A stretch of DNA of 64,000 nucleotides from Toxorhynchites rutilus septentrionalis (Eukaryota; Arthropoda; Insecta; Diptera; Culicidae), in assembly GCF_029784135.1 (NCBI RefSeq), contig NC_073746.1, forward strand, positions 281,739,348 to 281,803,347, given 5' to 3'. This document shows, piece by piece, positions 31,660 to 42,788 of the stretch; positions within the stretch are counted from its first letter, which is position 1, and each line of letters opens with the position of its first letter. The notes under the pieces are model-generated. The model ran no database searches. It saw only the letters and a list, made by a program, of their open reading frames with translations, and was not told the DNA's origin. A program made the translations under genes and the position numbers.

Positions 31660-34079
31660 GGAAGCGAACCGATAGCTCGTGAAGGACGGAAAGGAGGGGA
31701 AAGGGATGTATGAACAATCCCACTCGAAGATCGATAGCTTTAAGGAAAACATATATTTGGGACATGTAATCAAGGTCTAACCGAGCCACCTCTCACCGAC
31801 ACTGCTTTCCTCGAGCCCGAAGGGTGTTTTCTGAATTCGATCTGACGACAAGATACAACTCGCACGACCAAACAACGTGTTCGATGTCTTGGTAACCATG
31901 GCCACAAACGCGGAGATTGCCGTCGACAAGATTAAAACGAAAAGTAGCGCGACTCATGTCTAATCACGAACAGTGATTGGACATAAGTCGGGAGAAGGTG
32001 AGAATAAAGTCTCAACTCAAATCTAGACTTTTGAACCATGGTTGAAGCTAACCTTAGGGATAATTGAGTGGAGCCGGGAACCGATCTGGCGTAGTGGTAA
32101 CATCCATGCCTCTCACGCTAAAGGTCACGAGTTCAATTCTCACTCCCGACATTCTTCCAAAAATGGAAGTAAAAGTGACGAACCAGCCAAATGAGTTGAA
32201 AGTCACTATAATACAGATAAAAAAAAAAAAAAAAAAAAATTGAGTGGAGACACCGGCCCAATTCATCTTCGTTCCATTTGCGTTGCCAGTTAGTGATGGT
32301 ATTTTTACGGACTAAAGAATAAAATTCGTTGAAGGCGATTTGACGCTGATGAATGTCGCCTTCAATCGCACCCACTTTGGCTAATGAGTCAGCCCTCTCA
32401 TTACCCGAAATTGAGCAATGTGAAGGGACCCAGACAAAGGTAATGACATAACAGCGTCTGGATAAAGCACTCAAATTTTCTCATATTCTCTCAAGGAAGT
32501 ACGGCGAGTGCTTTTCCGGCCTCACTGAACGGATAGCTTCGACAGAGCTAAGACTATCCGTTACAATGTAATAGTGTTCAACAGGTCGTGAGGCGACGCT
32601 GTCCAGCGCCCAGTGTATTGCTGCCGATTCAGCAATATACACTGAGCAAGGATTCTGAAGACTGTGGGAGGTGCTAAAAAATTCGTTGAACACTCCAAAT
32701 CCTGTGGACTCATTCATAGAGGACCCATCAGTAAAGTACATATTATCACAAATGACACGCCCATACTTTGCACCGAAGATCGTTGGAATGATCCCCGATC
32801 GTCATGGATTTTCTCCTTCATGAACAGATCAAAATGTACAGAGGAATTGATGTAGTCAGGAAAACAAACACGGTTGGGAATATACGAAGAAGGAACAACC
32901 TGCATGGAGATGAATTCATGATATGTATTCATGAATCCGGATCGAAAATTTAGCTCGATAAGCTGTTCAAAATTTCCGATCACCAATGGATCCATAACCT
33001 TACACCGGATGAAGAACCGAAGAGATAATAAATTGAAGCGATCTTTAATGAGGTGTGTTTTTGTAGCTGATTGAAAGCAGAAACTGCCATACTCCATCAC
33101 TGAGAGAATAGTTGTTCGATACAGCATTATAAGATCTTCGGGATGGGCTCCCCACCAGGTGCCGGTAATTGTGCGGAAAAAATTTACCCTTTGTTGACAT
33201 TTTTTACTCAGATACCTAGTATGGGCCCCCAAGTACATTTGGAGTCGAACCAGACCCCAAGATACTTGAATGACATAGCATAAGCGATCGGTTTACCCAA
33301 AAGTTGAAGCTTTGGTTTCGCTGGTCTATGCTTCCTAGAAAAGACGGCCATCTCTGTTTTCTCCGTGGAGAACTCAATTCCTAGACCAATGGCCCAGGTT
33401 GAAAAATTGTTCAAAGTATCTTGTAAGGGTCCTTGCAGGTTGGATTCGTTTGATCCTACGACAGACACCACTCCATCATCTGCAAGTTGTCTTAGGCTGC
33501 AATTTTGTGTAAGGCAATTGTCGATGTCGCTTACATAGAAGTTGTACAAAAGGGGGCATAAACATGAGCCCTGGGGGAGTCCCATGTAGGAGACCCGACT
33601 TACTGTCGAATCCCCGTGAGAAAAATTCAAATGTTTCTCGCAAAGCAAGTTATATAACATATTATTCAATAGAGGCGGCAGCTCGGTAACTCGTACTTGT
33701 CTCCAGTCATATGACATAATATAATATTATGCTCCAGAAACCGATTGAATAAATTCAGCAAACGATGTTTCGCAACATCAAGGAGGTTTTTCAGCAAGTT
33801 GAACTTAATTCGATCCGATCCTGGAGCAGAATTGTTACAAGAAAGGAGAGCAAGAGAGAATTCTACCATCGAAAACTCGGAATCAAGATCGCACCTATCT
33901 TGTGGTATATTTCGCTCTATTTTTTGCACAGGAGTGGAATCAGGACGAACCTTCCGTGCAAAATTCAAAATCCATCGATGTGAATATTCTTCGCTTTCAT
34001 TCGTTGAAGAACGATTTCTCATGTTTCGAGCCACTTTCCATAATTTTTTCATTGACGTTTCTCGTGGCAAACCTCCCAC
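31660..34079 (-). pseudogene. LINE copy B ORF2 remnant
   Basis: Retains RT pieces: NSAPGSDRIKFNLLK; SYMGLPQGSCLCPLLYNFYV; LADDGVVSV; SFKYLGVWFDSKC; ITGTWWGAHPEDL. It also keeps RNase H (YFTDGSSMNESTGFG; VPSHCSISGNERADSLAK). Near 33700 the frame jumps from WRQVRV directly to LPPLLNN, an internal deletion of roughly 108 codons that removes the first RT catalytic Asp. Further frameshifts separate the pieces, and the last part (31660-32060) is heavily decayed. It cannot encode an active polymerase. Confidence 0.8.
32074..32237 (+). mobile_element. tRNA-headed SINE, short copy
   Basis: Flanked by the 12-bp TSD AATTGAGTGGAG (32062-32073 and 32238-32249). The head carries RNA polymerase III boxes: TGGCGTAGTGGTAAC (box A) and GGTCACGAGTTCAATTC (box B). 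It continues with CATTCTTCCAAAAATGGAAG and ends in a 20-base A tract. It matches the 5' half of the SINE at 58438-58748. It lies in RNase H sequence of LINE copy B. Confidence 0.88.
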
Positions 34080-34089
34080 CTACCTATAT

Positions 34090-36170
34090 TTATGATGACT
34101 GAAATATTTCGTTTTCGAAGCAGTTTTGAGCTATTGACAAAAACTTGTTTGTGGTCAATAAATAAAAAGCATTACTCGCAGACTTTTTATCATCCGAATA
34201 AAGTTATTTTCATACCTCTTCGTTCATTCGATAGAGAGATATTAACGTTCAAAACCTTGTTTTCCGAACGTAACCCCCTCGTTTTCGAAATTTTGAACTT
34301 TCAACACCCCAATAGTGAAATGAAAGACATAGTTCTACGTAAAAACCAAGACAGATTTTATAACATGGACTTTTCTATAATGACTTGTTTTGTTGAACAA
34401 TACAATAAATAATAACAGGTAATCACGATTTTTCTTCAATATAATATACTTATCATGGTCATGCCACTAGCGGTGGTGATGCGAGCTCTAAATTGTAGAT
34501 TACGTGGAATTGGCGAAATAATTTGATGAAGCCCCGTTGAATTCCCAGCTTCAACTCAGCGATTAGACTAATTTTTATCTCTACCTTCAGCTCTACAAAC
34601 ACCTATCGATATGTTTCCCTCAGTTCCAGTGTGGCCACATTTTTCGAAGTCATACGCTGACAACGCTGACTTTTAGACATGAAAACTTGGTTGGGACCAA
34701 GTCAACTACAAATCCAATTGGCCAATTAGGTTACATCTGATCTTTAGCACGTTTAGCGGTTCCAGTTTCTCTTGCCACAGAGATATTTGATTGACTGACA
34801 AGTTACTCTTTCGTTTCTGATTATGATATTTCATGTGACACTGATAGCAACAAAAAATCGATCGTAAGGTTTGAACATTTTAAATACTCCAGATCAAAAA
34901 GAAGTCATTTTTTCATAACTTTAACACTTTAACAATGCACTTCAAACCTGTACTCTCAATTTCATGGCCGGGAGAATCAGATATGGAAGATAAAAGCGAG
35001 AGCAATTTAGCTTATTATCGAGAGAGTGTTAGCTTTACTGGGTCTTCATTATTTCAGTTAAATTTTCTGATTGAGCATTTTCATTTTCCTACAAATGTAC
35101 CATATTTTCGCAACCAACCCGTCATCTGAGCAGTGAATCAGCTTGTTATTATTGAATTCCTTGAATCACTACTTGATTGGGCGACGACAGTCGCCCACCC
35201 ACCTGTACAACATTCACTCGGTAATCCGCCTTTGTCTGCTGGATACAAGTCCATAGACACACAAGAAAATAAAGCAATTATAGTTAACTGTTCCCTCGAT
35301 TTATTAATTCTTGTTTAAAGAGAGCCGACCTTGTGTTTCTAAGTTCAGCTTTTAGAGATACGATTCATTGTGAACCCCGTGACATAGATCAGGAATCGCA
35401 GGATGTTTGTAATATCCTTCTTTTCGATCAATACCTCGTTGATAGTTGATTTGTACACAGGTTTTGTTTCAAATCGCTTCATTCCCAACCGTGCCTTTGG
35501 AAAATAAATCGTAGGTAATGGGGTTTATTGACGGTTGTATGTGGTTGCCGTTGAAATGATGCTGTTAGTTATTATAAAACAATATATCAGGGAAATTCAT
35601 TCAATCAGTTCACGTTGTTTTTCAAATAACAATAACATTACATTACAAGAACTTTGTGTGTGTAATTTGAAATTCACTATAATACATTTAACCATGTTAG
35701 CAACGATTGACAACATGTCGAGTTTTATGGAAAAAAATATAAGAGAGGAACTGTGTCACTTTATTTTAAAAATCCAGCAGAAAAAAACATATAATTATTT
35801 TTGAGACTTACCGGCCGTGCTTACCGGGTGGATGAAAAGTGGGTCGATTATTGTGTGGTTCTTTTACAAAACTCAATTTTTTTGACTGGCATATCTAGAA
35901 CCTTACTTTCTCTGACGTTATTTGGACCTCATTTGATTCATTTTGCTCCTTCGCAAAACAGCAGTTTTCCTGAAACTTCCACTTTTGGATCGCAGAAAGT
36001 TTGCTAGTGAACAGTCCAACACATGACATAAGTCAGGTAAAGGCAGCAAAAAAATTCAACCTTTGAACTTGTATGAATACAGGTAGATATTTATTGCCCA
36101 TTTGTGAAGAGGTAAAAAATGGATCATTAGGTATTTTATCAGAACTATAAAAACTTCCATCGCTTGGAGA
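34090..36170. other. Intergenic, no certain gene
   Basis: Mostly unassigned. At 34318-34345 AAAGACATAGTTCTACGTA resembles the right end of the insertion at 41377-42477. Several short frames (for example at 34935-35129) show no recognisable domain. Confidence 0.35.
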
Positions 36171-36182
36171 ATCCTAGAACAC

Positions 36183-36193
36183 TATAAATCAGT
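36183..36193 (+). promoter_or_regulatory. TATA-like and TCAGT motifs upstream of short Spaetzle-like gene
   Basis: TATAAAT (36183-36189) overlaps TCAGT (36189-36193), an arthropod initiator-like sequence, about 55 bases upstream of the ATG. Either could help set the start of transcription. Confidence 0.3.
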
Positions 36194-36245
36194 AATCCGT
36201 AGGTGATACTTATAGTGAAAAGTGCCTGGATAAAATCCAAACAAA

Positions 36246-36557
36246 ATGTTGAAAATGATAACAGTTCTGGTTTCTTCTGCTTTGATCCACCATCTAATGG
36301 TACTAGTGTACTCAGCATCACTGTTCCAGCCATTGGTAAGATCGAGAGAGGCTAACTCTCGCAATCTTGCGTGGGATCAAGACTATCCGCATGAGACGGT
36401 CGATGAGATAGTCGCTCTCAACGAGGAACGCTTTGCTGAGGTTTTTGGAAACGACATCCTCCTAGCTATCAATCTGCTGACTAGGCAACTGTACAAAGAT
36501 AACGTTCGATTACCATCCGGATGTAAATGCGTGAGATGGTCAAACATTCAAATATAA
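36246..36557 (+). CDS. Spaetzle-like protein lacking the cystine-knot core
   Basis: A 103-residue open frame with a signal peptide (MLKMITVLVSSALIHHLMVL). It then aligns with the ligand at 23.9-24.6 kb: LFQPLVRSRE matches RYQPLVRRRD; the segment around YPHETVDEIVALNEERFAEV matches YPQQKVNEAVAPHEHRYAAF. After GND it jumps to ILLAINLLTRQLYKDNV and PSGCKCVRW, matching MLAIDVATKQPYKAVF and PSCCKC. About 85 codons, from before the first knot Cys through the fourth, are absent, yet the frame is kept. Only two of the seven knot Cys remain. AATAAA lies 46 bases after the stop (36603-36608). It could be a pseudogene with an in-frame deletion or a gene making a truncated secreted product; a Toll agonist function is unlikely. 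Confidence 0.6.
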   Translation: MLKMITVLVSSALIHHLMVLVYSASLFQPLVRSREANSRNLAWDQDYPHETVDEIVALNEERFAEVFGNDILLAINLLTRQLYKDNVRLPSGCKCVRWSNIQI

Positions 36558-36608
36558 TAGCAGCAAATATTTGTAAACATTTATAAATATAGAAATATTA
36601 TCAATAAA

Positions 36609-37140
36609 AATAACCAAACACGGTACTACGAATTGTGTTTTTGGGTAGATAGCGACAATTAACGAATATGTGGCCGGGTCGAATATGGTGTACCAGGTTT
36701 ATGCATGAGAATCCGGAATTTGGAGCATGATTCATTTAGAATCCGGAATCACAAAACAAGTTGTATTTCGGGATTGTCTAAAGGTACAAAAAATGTTTTT
36801 ATATCAAAATGCAGATAATTTATTTTTCTTTAAAAAAAAGCACATTGAACAAAGTATTACGTTACAGTTTTGACCGTTACTATCCAACCAATACTTCTCT
36901 GGCTCTTTGTTAGCCTTAATAAACCGATTGAGACATTTCTGCAGGCATTATTCCCTTACATTTTCGAGTCCATTGTCTTGTTTGTGACGAGAGCCTTGGT
37001 TTTCTGGTCATAGCTGAAAATCCATGCCAAATCAAGAACTTCCTGACAAATTTATCAGCGGAAACGAACTTAAATTTGTCCCCTGTCCTCTGACAGTGGT
37101 CTCATAGAATTTCAGGCCTGGGAGCTGCCTAAAATCTATC
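36609..37140. other. No gene seen
   Basis: AT-rich unassigned DNA following the polyadenylation signal. Confidence 0.4.
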
Positions 37141-37146
37141 TTTATG

Positions 37147-37525
37147 TACGAGGGCGGTCCGATAAGTACTTTGCCTCATCGCCCGATGATGTCAGTATCG
37201 CAAGAGAGATTACATATCGTGTAGTACATCCTCGTAAACGGCTACTGTCAAAATTTCACTCGGACTCGTAGTTTTGTTTTGACCGTGTGTGGAAGCGGGC
37301 GTGTCCGCGGATTTTATAAAAAATGGAAAAAACAGAAATTCTGCCGTCGCCACGGCCGAATTGGTCGAAGTGCACTACAGACTGCTGCTCCATCAACCGT
37401 ATTCTCCAGATTTGGCCCCGTGCAACTTTTTTTCGTTTCCAAACTTGAAAAAGTTGAAAAAGTACGTTCACGGAAACGTTTCAGCACATCATACATGGTC
37501 GATTTACCTCGCGGCGGATTTTTAA
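37147..37525 (+). pseudogene. Internally deleted mariner-like element
   Basis: Begins with ACGAGGGCGGTCCGATAAGT, which looks like a mariner terminus. Coding remnants near 37360-37460 read LLLHQPYSPDLAPCNFFSFP and then NLKKLKK, the conserved third-Asp region (here Asn-Phe replaces the usual Asp-Phe/Tyr, so the catalytic Asp is lost). No N-terminal or second-Asp region and no matching right terminus were found. Confidence 0.55.
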
Positions 37526-37559
37526 TGTGGGTGTCCAAAAGCAAATTTCTACTCTCCAT

Positions 37560-37826
37560 CGTTCTTCCATCCTGCACAACTTTTCCAGAACCTGATTTAT
37601 CAAGCCATTTTCGCCCATTTTTTAAATAATTGAATAGCTTGTTGTTGATCCCAGTTAACTAACTCAAGCATTTCCCTGGCCGGTCTCGCTTGGTGTGATG
37701 GAGCATTGTCATCATGAAAATCGCTTTTCAAATATTCCAATCTTTTTTGGAACAGAGCTCGATGAAACGTTATCGGTAACGTTCACTATTAACAGCTTCA
37801 CCGGTTTTCAAAAGCTATGTCAGATA
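37560..37826 (-). pseudogene. Second mariner relic, C-terminal part
   Basis: The minus strand carries GEAVNSERYR followed by a shifted FHDDNAPSHQARPAREM, i.e. the region up to and including the second catalytic Asp of a mariner-type transposase. The matching N-terminal part is on the same strand at 51438-51720, on the other side of LINE copy C, in the correct order. The LINE therefore split this mariner. Confidence 0.6.
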
Positions 37827-37841
37827 ATACCTCGCTAATTT

Positions 37842-39117
37842 AGGGGAACCCCGATCCACCATCAAAAACAGCTCCTCGGATTAAGTCCTATCCTGAAGAT
37901 TCCGATGGACCTTACCATGTTTATTTTCGCCCCCGTCAGAAAGCTCTGCGAATTTTGACAATAGCCAGAGAACTCAAAAAGAATTTCAGCACGGTCGATT
38001 CGATAAAACTTATTAGACAGAACAAGCTTCGCGTGGTTGTCAAAGACCGCAAGCAAGCCACTGAGATTACGCAATGCAAACTTTTTACGGAGGAATATTT
38101 TGTTTATATTCCTTCAAAAGACGTTGAAATTGATGGTGTCATCACCGACCCTAGTCTAACGTGTGATGAAATATTAAACGAAGGAAAAGGTCGATTCAAG
38201 AATGCCAATATTGATCATCTGAAGATACTTGCTTGCAAGAAATTGCATTCGGTATCTCATTCCGAAAAATGGAAAGAGTACTTCGAATCAGGTTCGTTTC
38301 GAGTAACCTTTCCCGGAAAACAATTGTGGAAATTGAAAAGGTTTTGCTTCCGGTGCGCCTTTACGTACCTAAAGTGATGAGTTGTATGAAATGCAAGCCA
38401 TTGGGGCATACAGACTCCCACTGCAGCAACAAGATACATTGTGTAAAATGTGGGGGGATGCATGAGGATAAATCATTTGAATTTTTGAATTTTCATGATA
38501 AATCATGCTCTGAAGACGCCGATAACTGCATTTTTTGCAAAGGGGAAGTTCACGATCTTTCTGCGTGTTCAGCGTTTAAATCGCGGGAGGCAAAAGTTAA
38601 GAACTCTCTCAAACAACGATCCAAGACGACCTATACTGAAATGCTCAAAAGGGCTGTGGCAAAAGAGACCCCTAATCCTGGAGCACAAGAGAACCCTTAT
38701 GCAATTCTGCCAACCGATGATTGTGAAAATTTTACTTCCATTGAAGAAGCATTCATGTCAATACCAGGAGGCTCAAGAAAAAGAAAAATTTCTGCTCCTC
38801 TTACTCCTCCGACTCCTCGTAAGAAGCAAGAAAACGTTAAACCAATTGAGAAATCCTCTGGAAGTGATAAAACTCCAAAACAAACACCTTCAAAGCAAAC
38901 ACCTCCTGGTTTTACTTCCGCGAGAACACAAAAAGACGTGAACACTCCGTCTGGGTCTCCCAAAGCTGGGTTATTTTCCCTTCCAAGTATTGCGAGTCAC
39001 ATTCTAGATGCTTTAAACATTCCCGAGCCCCTCAAAAGTATTATCGTTAGTTTGGTTCCTGCATTGTTTGCATTCTTGAAAAAAAATGGCCCCTCCTTGC
39101 AACCATTTTCTCACTCG
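37842..39117 (+). pseudogene. LINE copy C ORF1
   Basis: The start codon is lost to 5' truncation; coding is already open at 37842 and reads GPYHVYFRPRQKALRILTIA, homologous to copy A. A frameshift near 38340 precedes three CCHC knuckles: CMKCKPLGHTDSHC, CVKCGGMH and CIFCKGEVHDLSAC. A proline- and lysine-rich region follows (TPPTPRKKQEN and KTPKQTPSKQTPP). From 38340 onward the frame runs without a stop straight into the endonuclease of ORF2, unlike copy A, where ORF1 ends and overlaps ORF2. Confidence 0.8.
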
Positions 39118-41376
39118 ATGCCTAATTGTTTTATAAGCGATATAGATACAATTAAAGTTATTCATTGGAACTGCAGAAGTATTAAACCCAAAATCGAATC
39201 GTTAAAATTTTTAGTCAACAATATAAATTCTGACGTATTTGCTCTTTGTGAAACATGGCTTACTCCTGATGAGGACTTGAATTTTCATGATTTTAACATT
39301 ATCCGGTTAGACCGAAGAGACTCACACGGTGGCGTTCTTTTGGGGATCAGAAAATGCCATTCCTTCTATAAAATCCCATTACTATCGCATCTAGGAATCG
39401 AGGTAGTTGCTTGTCAAACCACAATAAGGGGAAAAGACCTATGCATTGCTTCTGTATATATTCCTCCCAGAGTTGGAATTTCACGAAACCAACTCGATGG
39501 ATTTATCGAGATTTTACCTGAACCCAAGTTAATCTTGGGTGATTTTAATTCACATGGTGTGGCCTAGGGGGAACTCTATGATGATAACTGTTCCTCAATC
39601 ATCTACGATCTATGCGATAATTTCAATTTATCAATTTTGAACACTGGCGAAGCTACAAGAGTACCCAAACCTCCTGCAAGAGAAAGTACACTAGACTTGT
39701 CACTCTGTTCGTCTACTTTATCGTTAGATTGTATGTGGGAAGTAATCCAAGATCCTCACGGTAGCGATCACTTACCAATCCTTGTTTCCATTGCCAATGA
39801 TATGTGTCCCCAGAAATTGGTCGAAGTTGTATACGATCTTACCCATAATATTGACTGGGAGAAATTTGCTAGTATTATATCAGAGAGCATCAATTCGACT
39901 CCTGAACTTCCACCTCTCGAAGAATATGATTTCATTGCTAGTTTGATTTACCACACTGCCATTCAAGCTCAAACGAAACGTTTCCCTGGTGCAAAACTTC
40001 GCCGACGCCCTGGTCCTCCTTGGTGGGACAAAGAGTGCTCGGATGCTTATTTCAATAAATCCTCTGCTTTCAAAATTTTTCGCAAAAATGGCTCATTGGA
40101 AAATTTTGATAAGTATGAACTTTTGGAGACCAAATTCAAAAATCTTATTGGAGCGAAAAAACGCAGTTACTGGCGACGATATGTCAATGGTTTGTCAAGG
40201 GAAACATCTATGAGTACCTTGTGGAACACAGCCAGGTGTTTGCGAAACAAAAACCATACAAACGAAAACAAAGAGTATTCCGACCGATGGATTCTTGATT
40301 TTGCCAAAAAATATGTCCAGATTTTGTCCCTGCAGAAGACATATCTCGTAATACACCGTCTTTCAATAGTAATAACGAGACATTGTTTTCTATGACTGAA
40401 TTCTCACTTGCACTTCTTTCGTGCAATAATTCAGCTCCTGGTTCCGATGGAATCAAATTTAATCTTTTGAAGAACCTTCCAAACGTCGCAAAGAAACGTT
40501 TATTAAGGTTATCTAATAAGTTTATTGAGCAAAATATTGTCCCCATCGAGTGGAGACAAGTGAGAGTAATAGCCATTCAAATACCGAATAAGCCAGCTTC
40601 CCACCATAACTCATACAGACCAATAGCCATGCTATCTTGCATCCGTAAGTTATTGGAAAAAATGATACTCCGACGTGTAGACGAATGGGTTGAAGAGAAT
40701 AACTTTTTATCAGATACGCAGTTCGGTTTCCGCAAGGGCAAAGGGACAAATGATTGTCTCGTGTTACTTGCTTCCAAAATTCAGACGACCTTTGGTAATA
40801 AAAAACAGATGGCTTCTGTTTTCTTAGACATTAAAGGGGCGCTTGACTCAGTATCTATAAGAATTTTATCCGATAAACTTCACAACCATGGATTTTCACC
40901 AATTTTAAACAACTTTTTGTTTAATCTGTTATCCGAAAAGCACATGCACTTTTCTCATGGAAATTGTGCCGTTTCTAGGACTAGCTACATAGGTCTTCCT
41001 TAAGGTTCTTGCTTAAGTCCTCTTCTGTATAATTTCTATATTAATGATATAGATGATCATCTTGCAGATGGATGTACTTTGAGGCAACTGGCAGATGATA
41101 GTGTTGTATCCATATCAGGTACTAGAACTATTGATTTGCAAAGACCGCTGCAAATTTCCTTAAATAATTTATCTACATGGGCTGTGAAGCTAGGTATTGA
41201 ATTCTCAACTGAGAAAACAGAAATGGTTGTATTTTCTAGGAAGCACCAACCTCCCGAACTTCTGCTTCAATTGTTCAACAAAACCATCGTTCAATCCACA
41301 AGCTTCAAATATCTTGGAGTTTGGTTTGATGCTAAATGTACATGGGGAAAACATATTGCGTATCTGAATAAAAAAA
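39118..41376 (+). pseudogene. LINE copy C ORF2, endonuclease and RT
   Basis: The ATG at 39118 (MPNCFISDIDTIKVIHWNC) marks the ORF2 start. Endonuclease: ALCETWL, LGDFNSHG, GSDHLPI. A TGG-to-TAG change at 39565-39567 (GVA then GELYDD) stops the frame. A frameshift lies near 40340. The RT has NSAPGSDGIKFNLLK, FGFRKGKGTNDC and LDIKGALDSVS (Ala-Leu for Ala-Phe). GLP is followed by TAA where Gln is expected, then GSCLSPLLYNFYI and LADDSVVS. It ends at the insertion at 41377. Confidence 0.83.
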
Positions 41377-42477
41377 TTATAGGAGGTTGTGTTCAAGATA
41401 CGACCGCATTGTTGACGTAGAACTACGATGTTGTTCTAGCTACGTCGCATATTTATAACTTCGGCTATTATTTTATAATACTGTAAAATTTGAGAAATAA
41501 TCGATTAGTAGAATGGTATGATCGCCCTGAAATGATTTTTTTTTTTCATCGTAGAATCAGTTGAAGATAATTGATTGATGATGCATTCTTGCTCCCGCAG
41601 AACAATACACTAGCATTCAAATTTTACCCCGAACGCTTTTTGTGTGGCCTTTTTCACAATTAACATAGACTCGGCTACAGTCGATTATATACTTGCTGCA
41701 CCAGCACCATTATTCCTAATCTCATAACTACATAAATATATCTTTGGCACAGCATGGAAACAACAACAATGACAATACTTGCATGTATCAAATATTATGC
41801 TACGTGTTATTTAGACATCGTCCGTACAACGAAAACCAAGCGCCAAACAAGCGTTCGTCATAGCGTGCATACAGAGCCATATAATGGTGGCTTAAAGCTA
41901 CGAAAATAAACACTTCTCATCATTTAACACTATTCTCAAAAGAAACGCTTCTTCATATTATTACTGGCCTCGAAAAAAGTTGCATTACTTTCTCATGCTT
42001 GAGATAAGCGCAGATTTATATTCATCATCATAAAACAGAACGAGACTGAAAGTTTGCCTCAGCGAGATCCACTGTTTATACTCTAGACAAATAATTCCCT
42101 TCGTTCTTCTTCTTTTCCTTTGATCACGGAGACTTTTAATCTTACGATTTCCCCTTCGTTACTCGTGGATAAGTTGCTCGTTATTGACAGCTTTGTTCGG
42201 GAAAGTACACAAATAGACATAAAAAATGTATGGGATGATAGAAACGCTTATAGAATTTTTATAATTTCAATATTTCATGAATTTTAACCACTTACACACC
42301 AGGGGGAATTTAATGTGTAGCATATCAAACAAATCTTAGGGAATTTCCGATTCGTTTGGAATGTAAATCGCCTAAATCCGTTCGCGTCAAAAATAGTTAT
42401 TAACGTTAACTTTATTTCATACAAACGTGACCTGTTTTCTGATTTGGCACCCTTAATGAAAGACGTAGTTCTACGTC
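41377..42477. mobile_element. Unclassified 1.1-kb insertion in LINE copy C
   Basis: LINE coding breaks at AYLNKK (41376) and resumes at CQQRTNFLRT (42482), with AAAA on both sides (41373-41376 and 42478-42481) as a possible 4-bp TSD. TGACGTAGAACTACG near the left end and ACGTAGTTCTACGTC at the right end are subterminal inverted motifs. No coding capacity. Related motifs occur at 6187 and 34318. It could be a solo LTR or a non-autonomous DNA element. Confidence 0.55.
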
Positions 42478-42788
42478 AAAATGTCAACAGAGAACAAATT
42501 TTCTCCGGACAGTTACTGGAACATGGTGCGTTGCTCATCCAGAAGACCTAATACGGCTGTACAAAACTACAATACTGTCAGTCATGGAATGGTTCGTTTT
42601 GTTTCCGTTCTGCTGCTAAAACCCACATCATTAAACTGGAGAGGATACAGTATCGTTGCTTAGGGCCTTAGGGTGCATCCAATCAACACACAACATGAGC
42701 CTTGAAGTCTTGGCAGGTGTTTTACCATTGCAGGTTCGGTTTTGGGAACTGTCCTATCGCTTCTTAATCCGAAGCGAAATTATGAACC
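42478..42788 (+). pseudogene. LINE copy C ORF2, post-RT segment
   Basis: Resumes with TNFLRTVTGTW, then HPEDLIRLYKTTILSVME, KTHIIKLERIQYRCLG, THNMSLEVLAG and LQVRFWELSYRFLI, aligned with copy A residues after YLGVWFD. Several shifts and a stop break it. It ends at MNP, where the LTR-like insertion starts. Confidence 0.75.

Larger units (their letters stand above)
30122..34080 (-). mobile_element. RNase H LINE copy B, 5'-truncated
   Basis: TSD TACCTATAT at 30113-30121 and 34081-34089 defines the insertion. It is the same family as copy A: the 3' UTR shares the CGATTACTCGCGG block and a TTTATTTTTATAGGC end. It is 5'-truncated within ORF2, starting at the linker before the RT. Two later insertions split it: a mariner (30393-31623) and a SINE (32074-32237). 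Confidence 0.88.

Noticed and set aside
32084..32160. tRNA gene
   Set aside because: Boxes A and B are present, but the context (A-tail, 12-bp target duplication, second copy at 58.4 kb) shows a SINE head, and it does not form a convincing acceptor stem.
34935..35129. Small gene in the 34-36 kb gap
   Set aside because: A 64-codon frame without signal peptide, domain or codon evidence; indistinguishable from chance.
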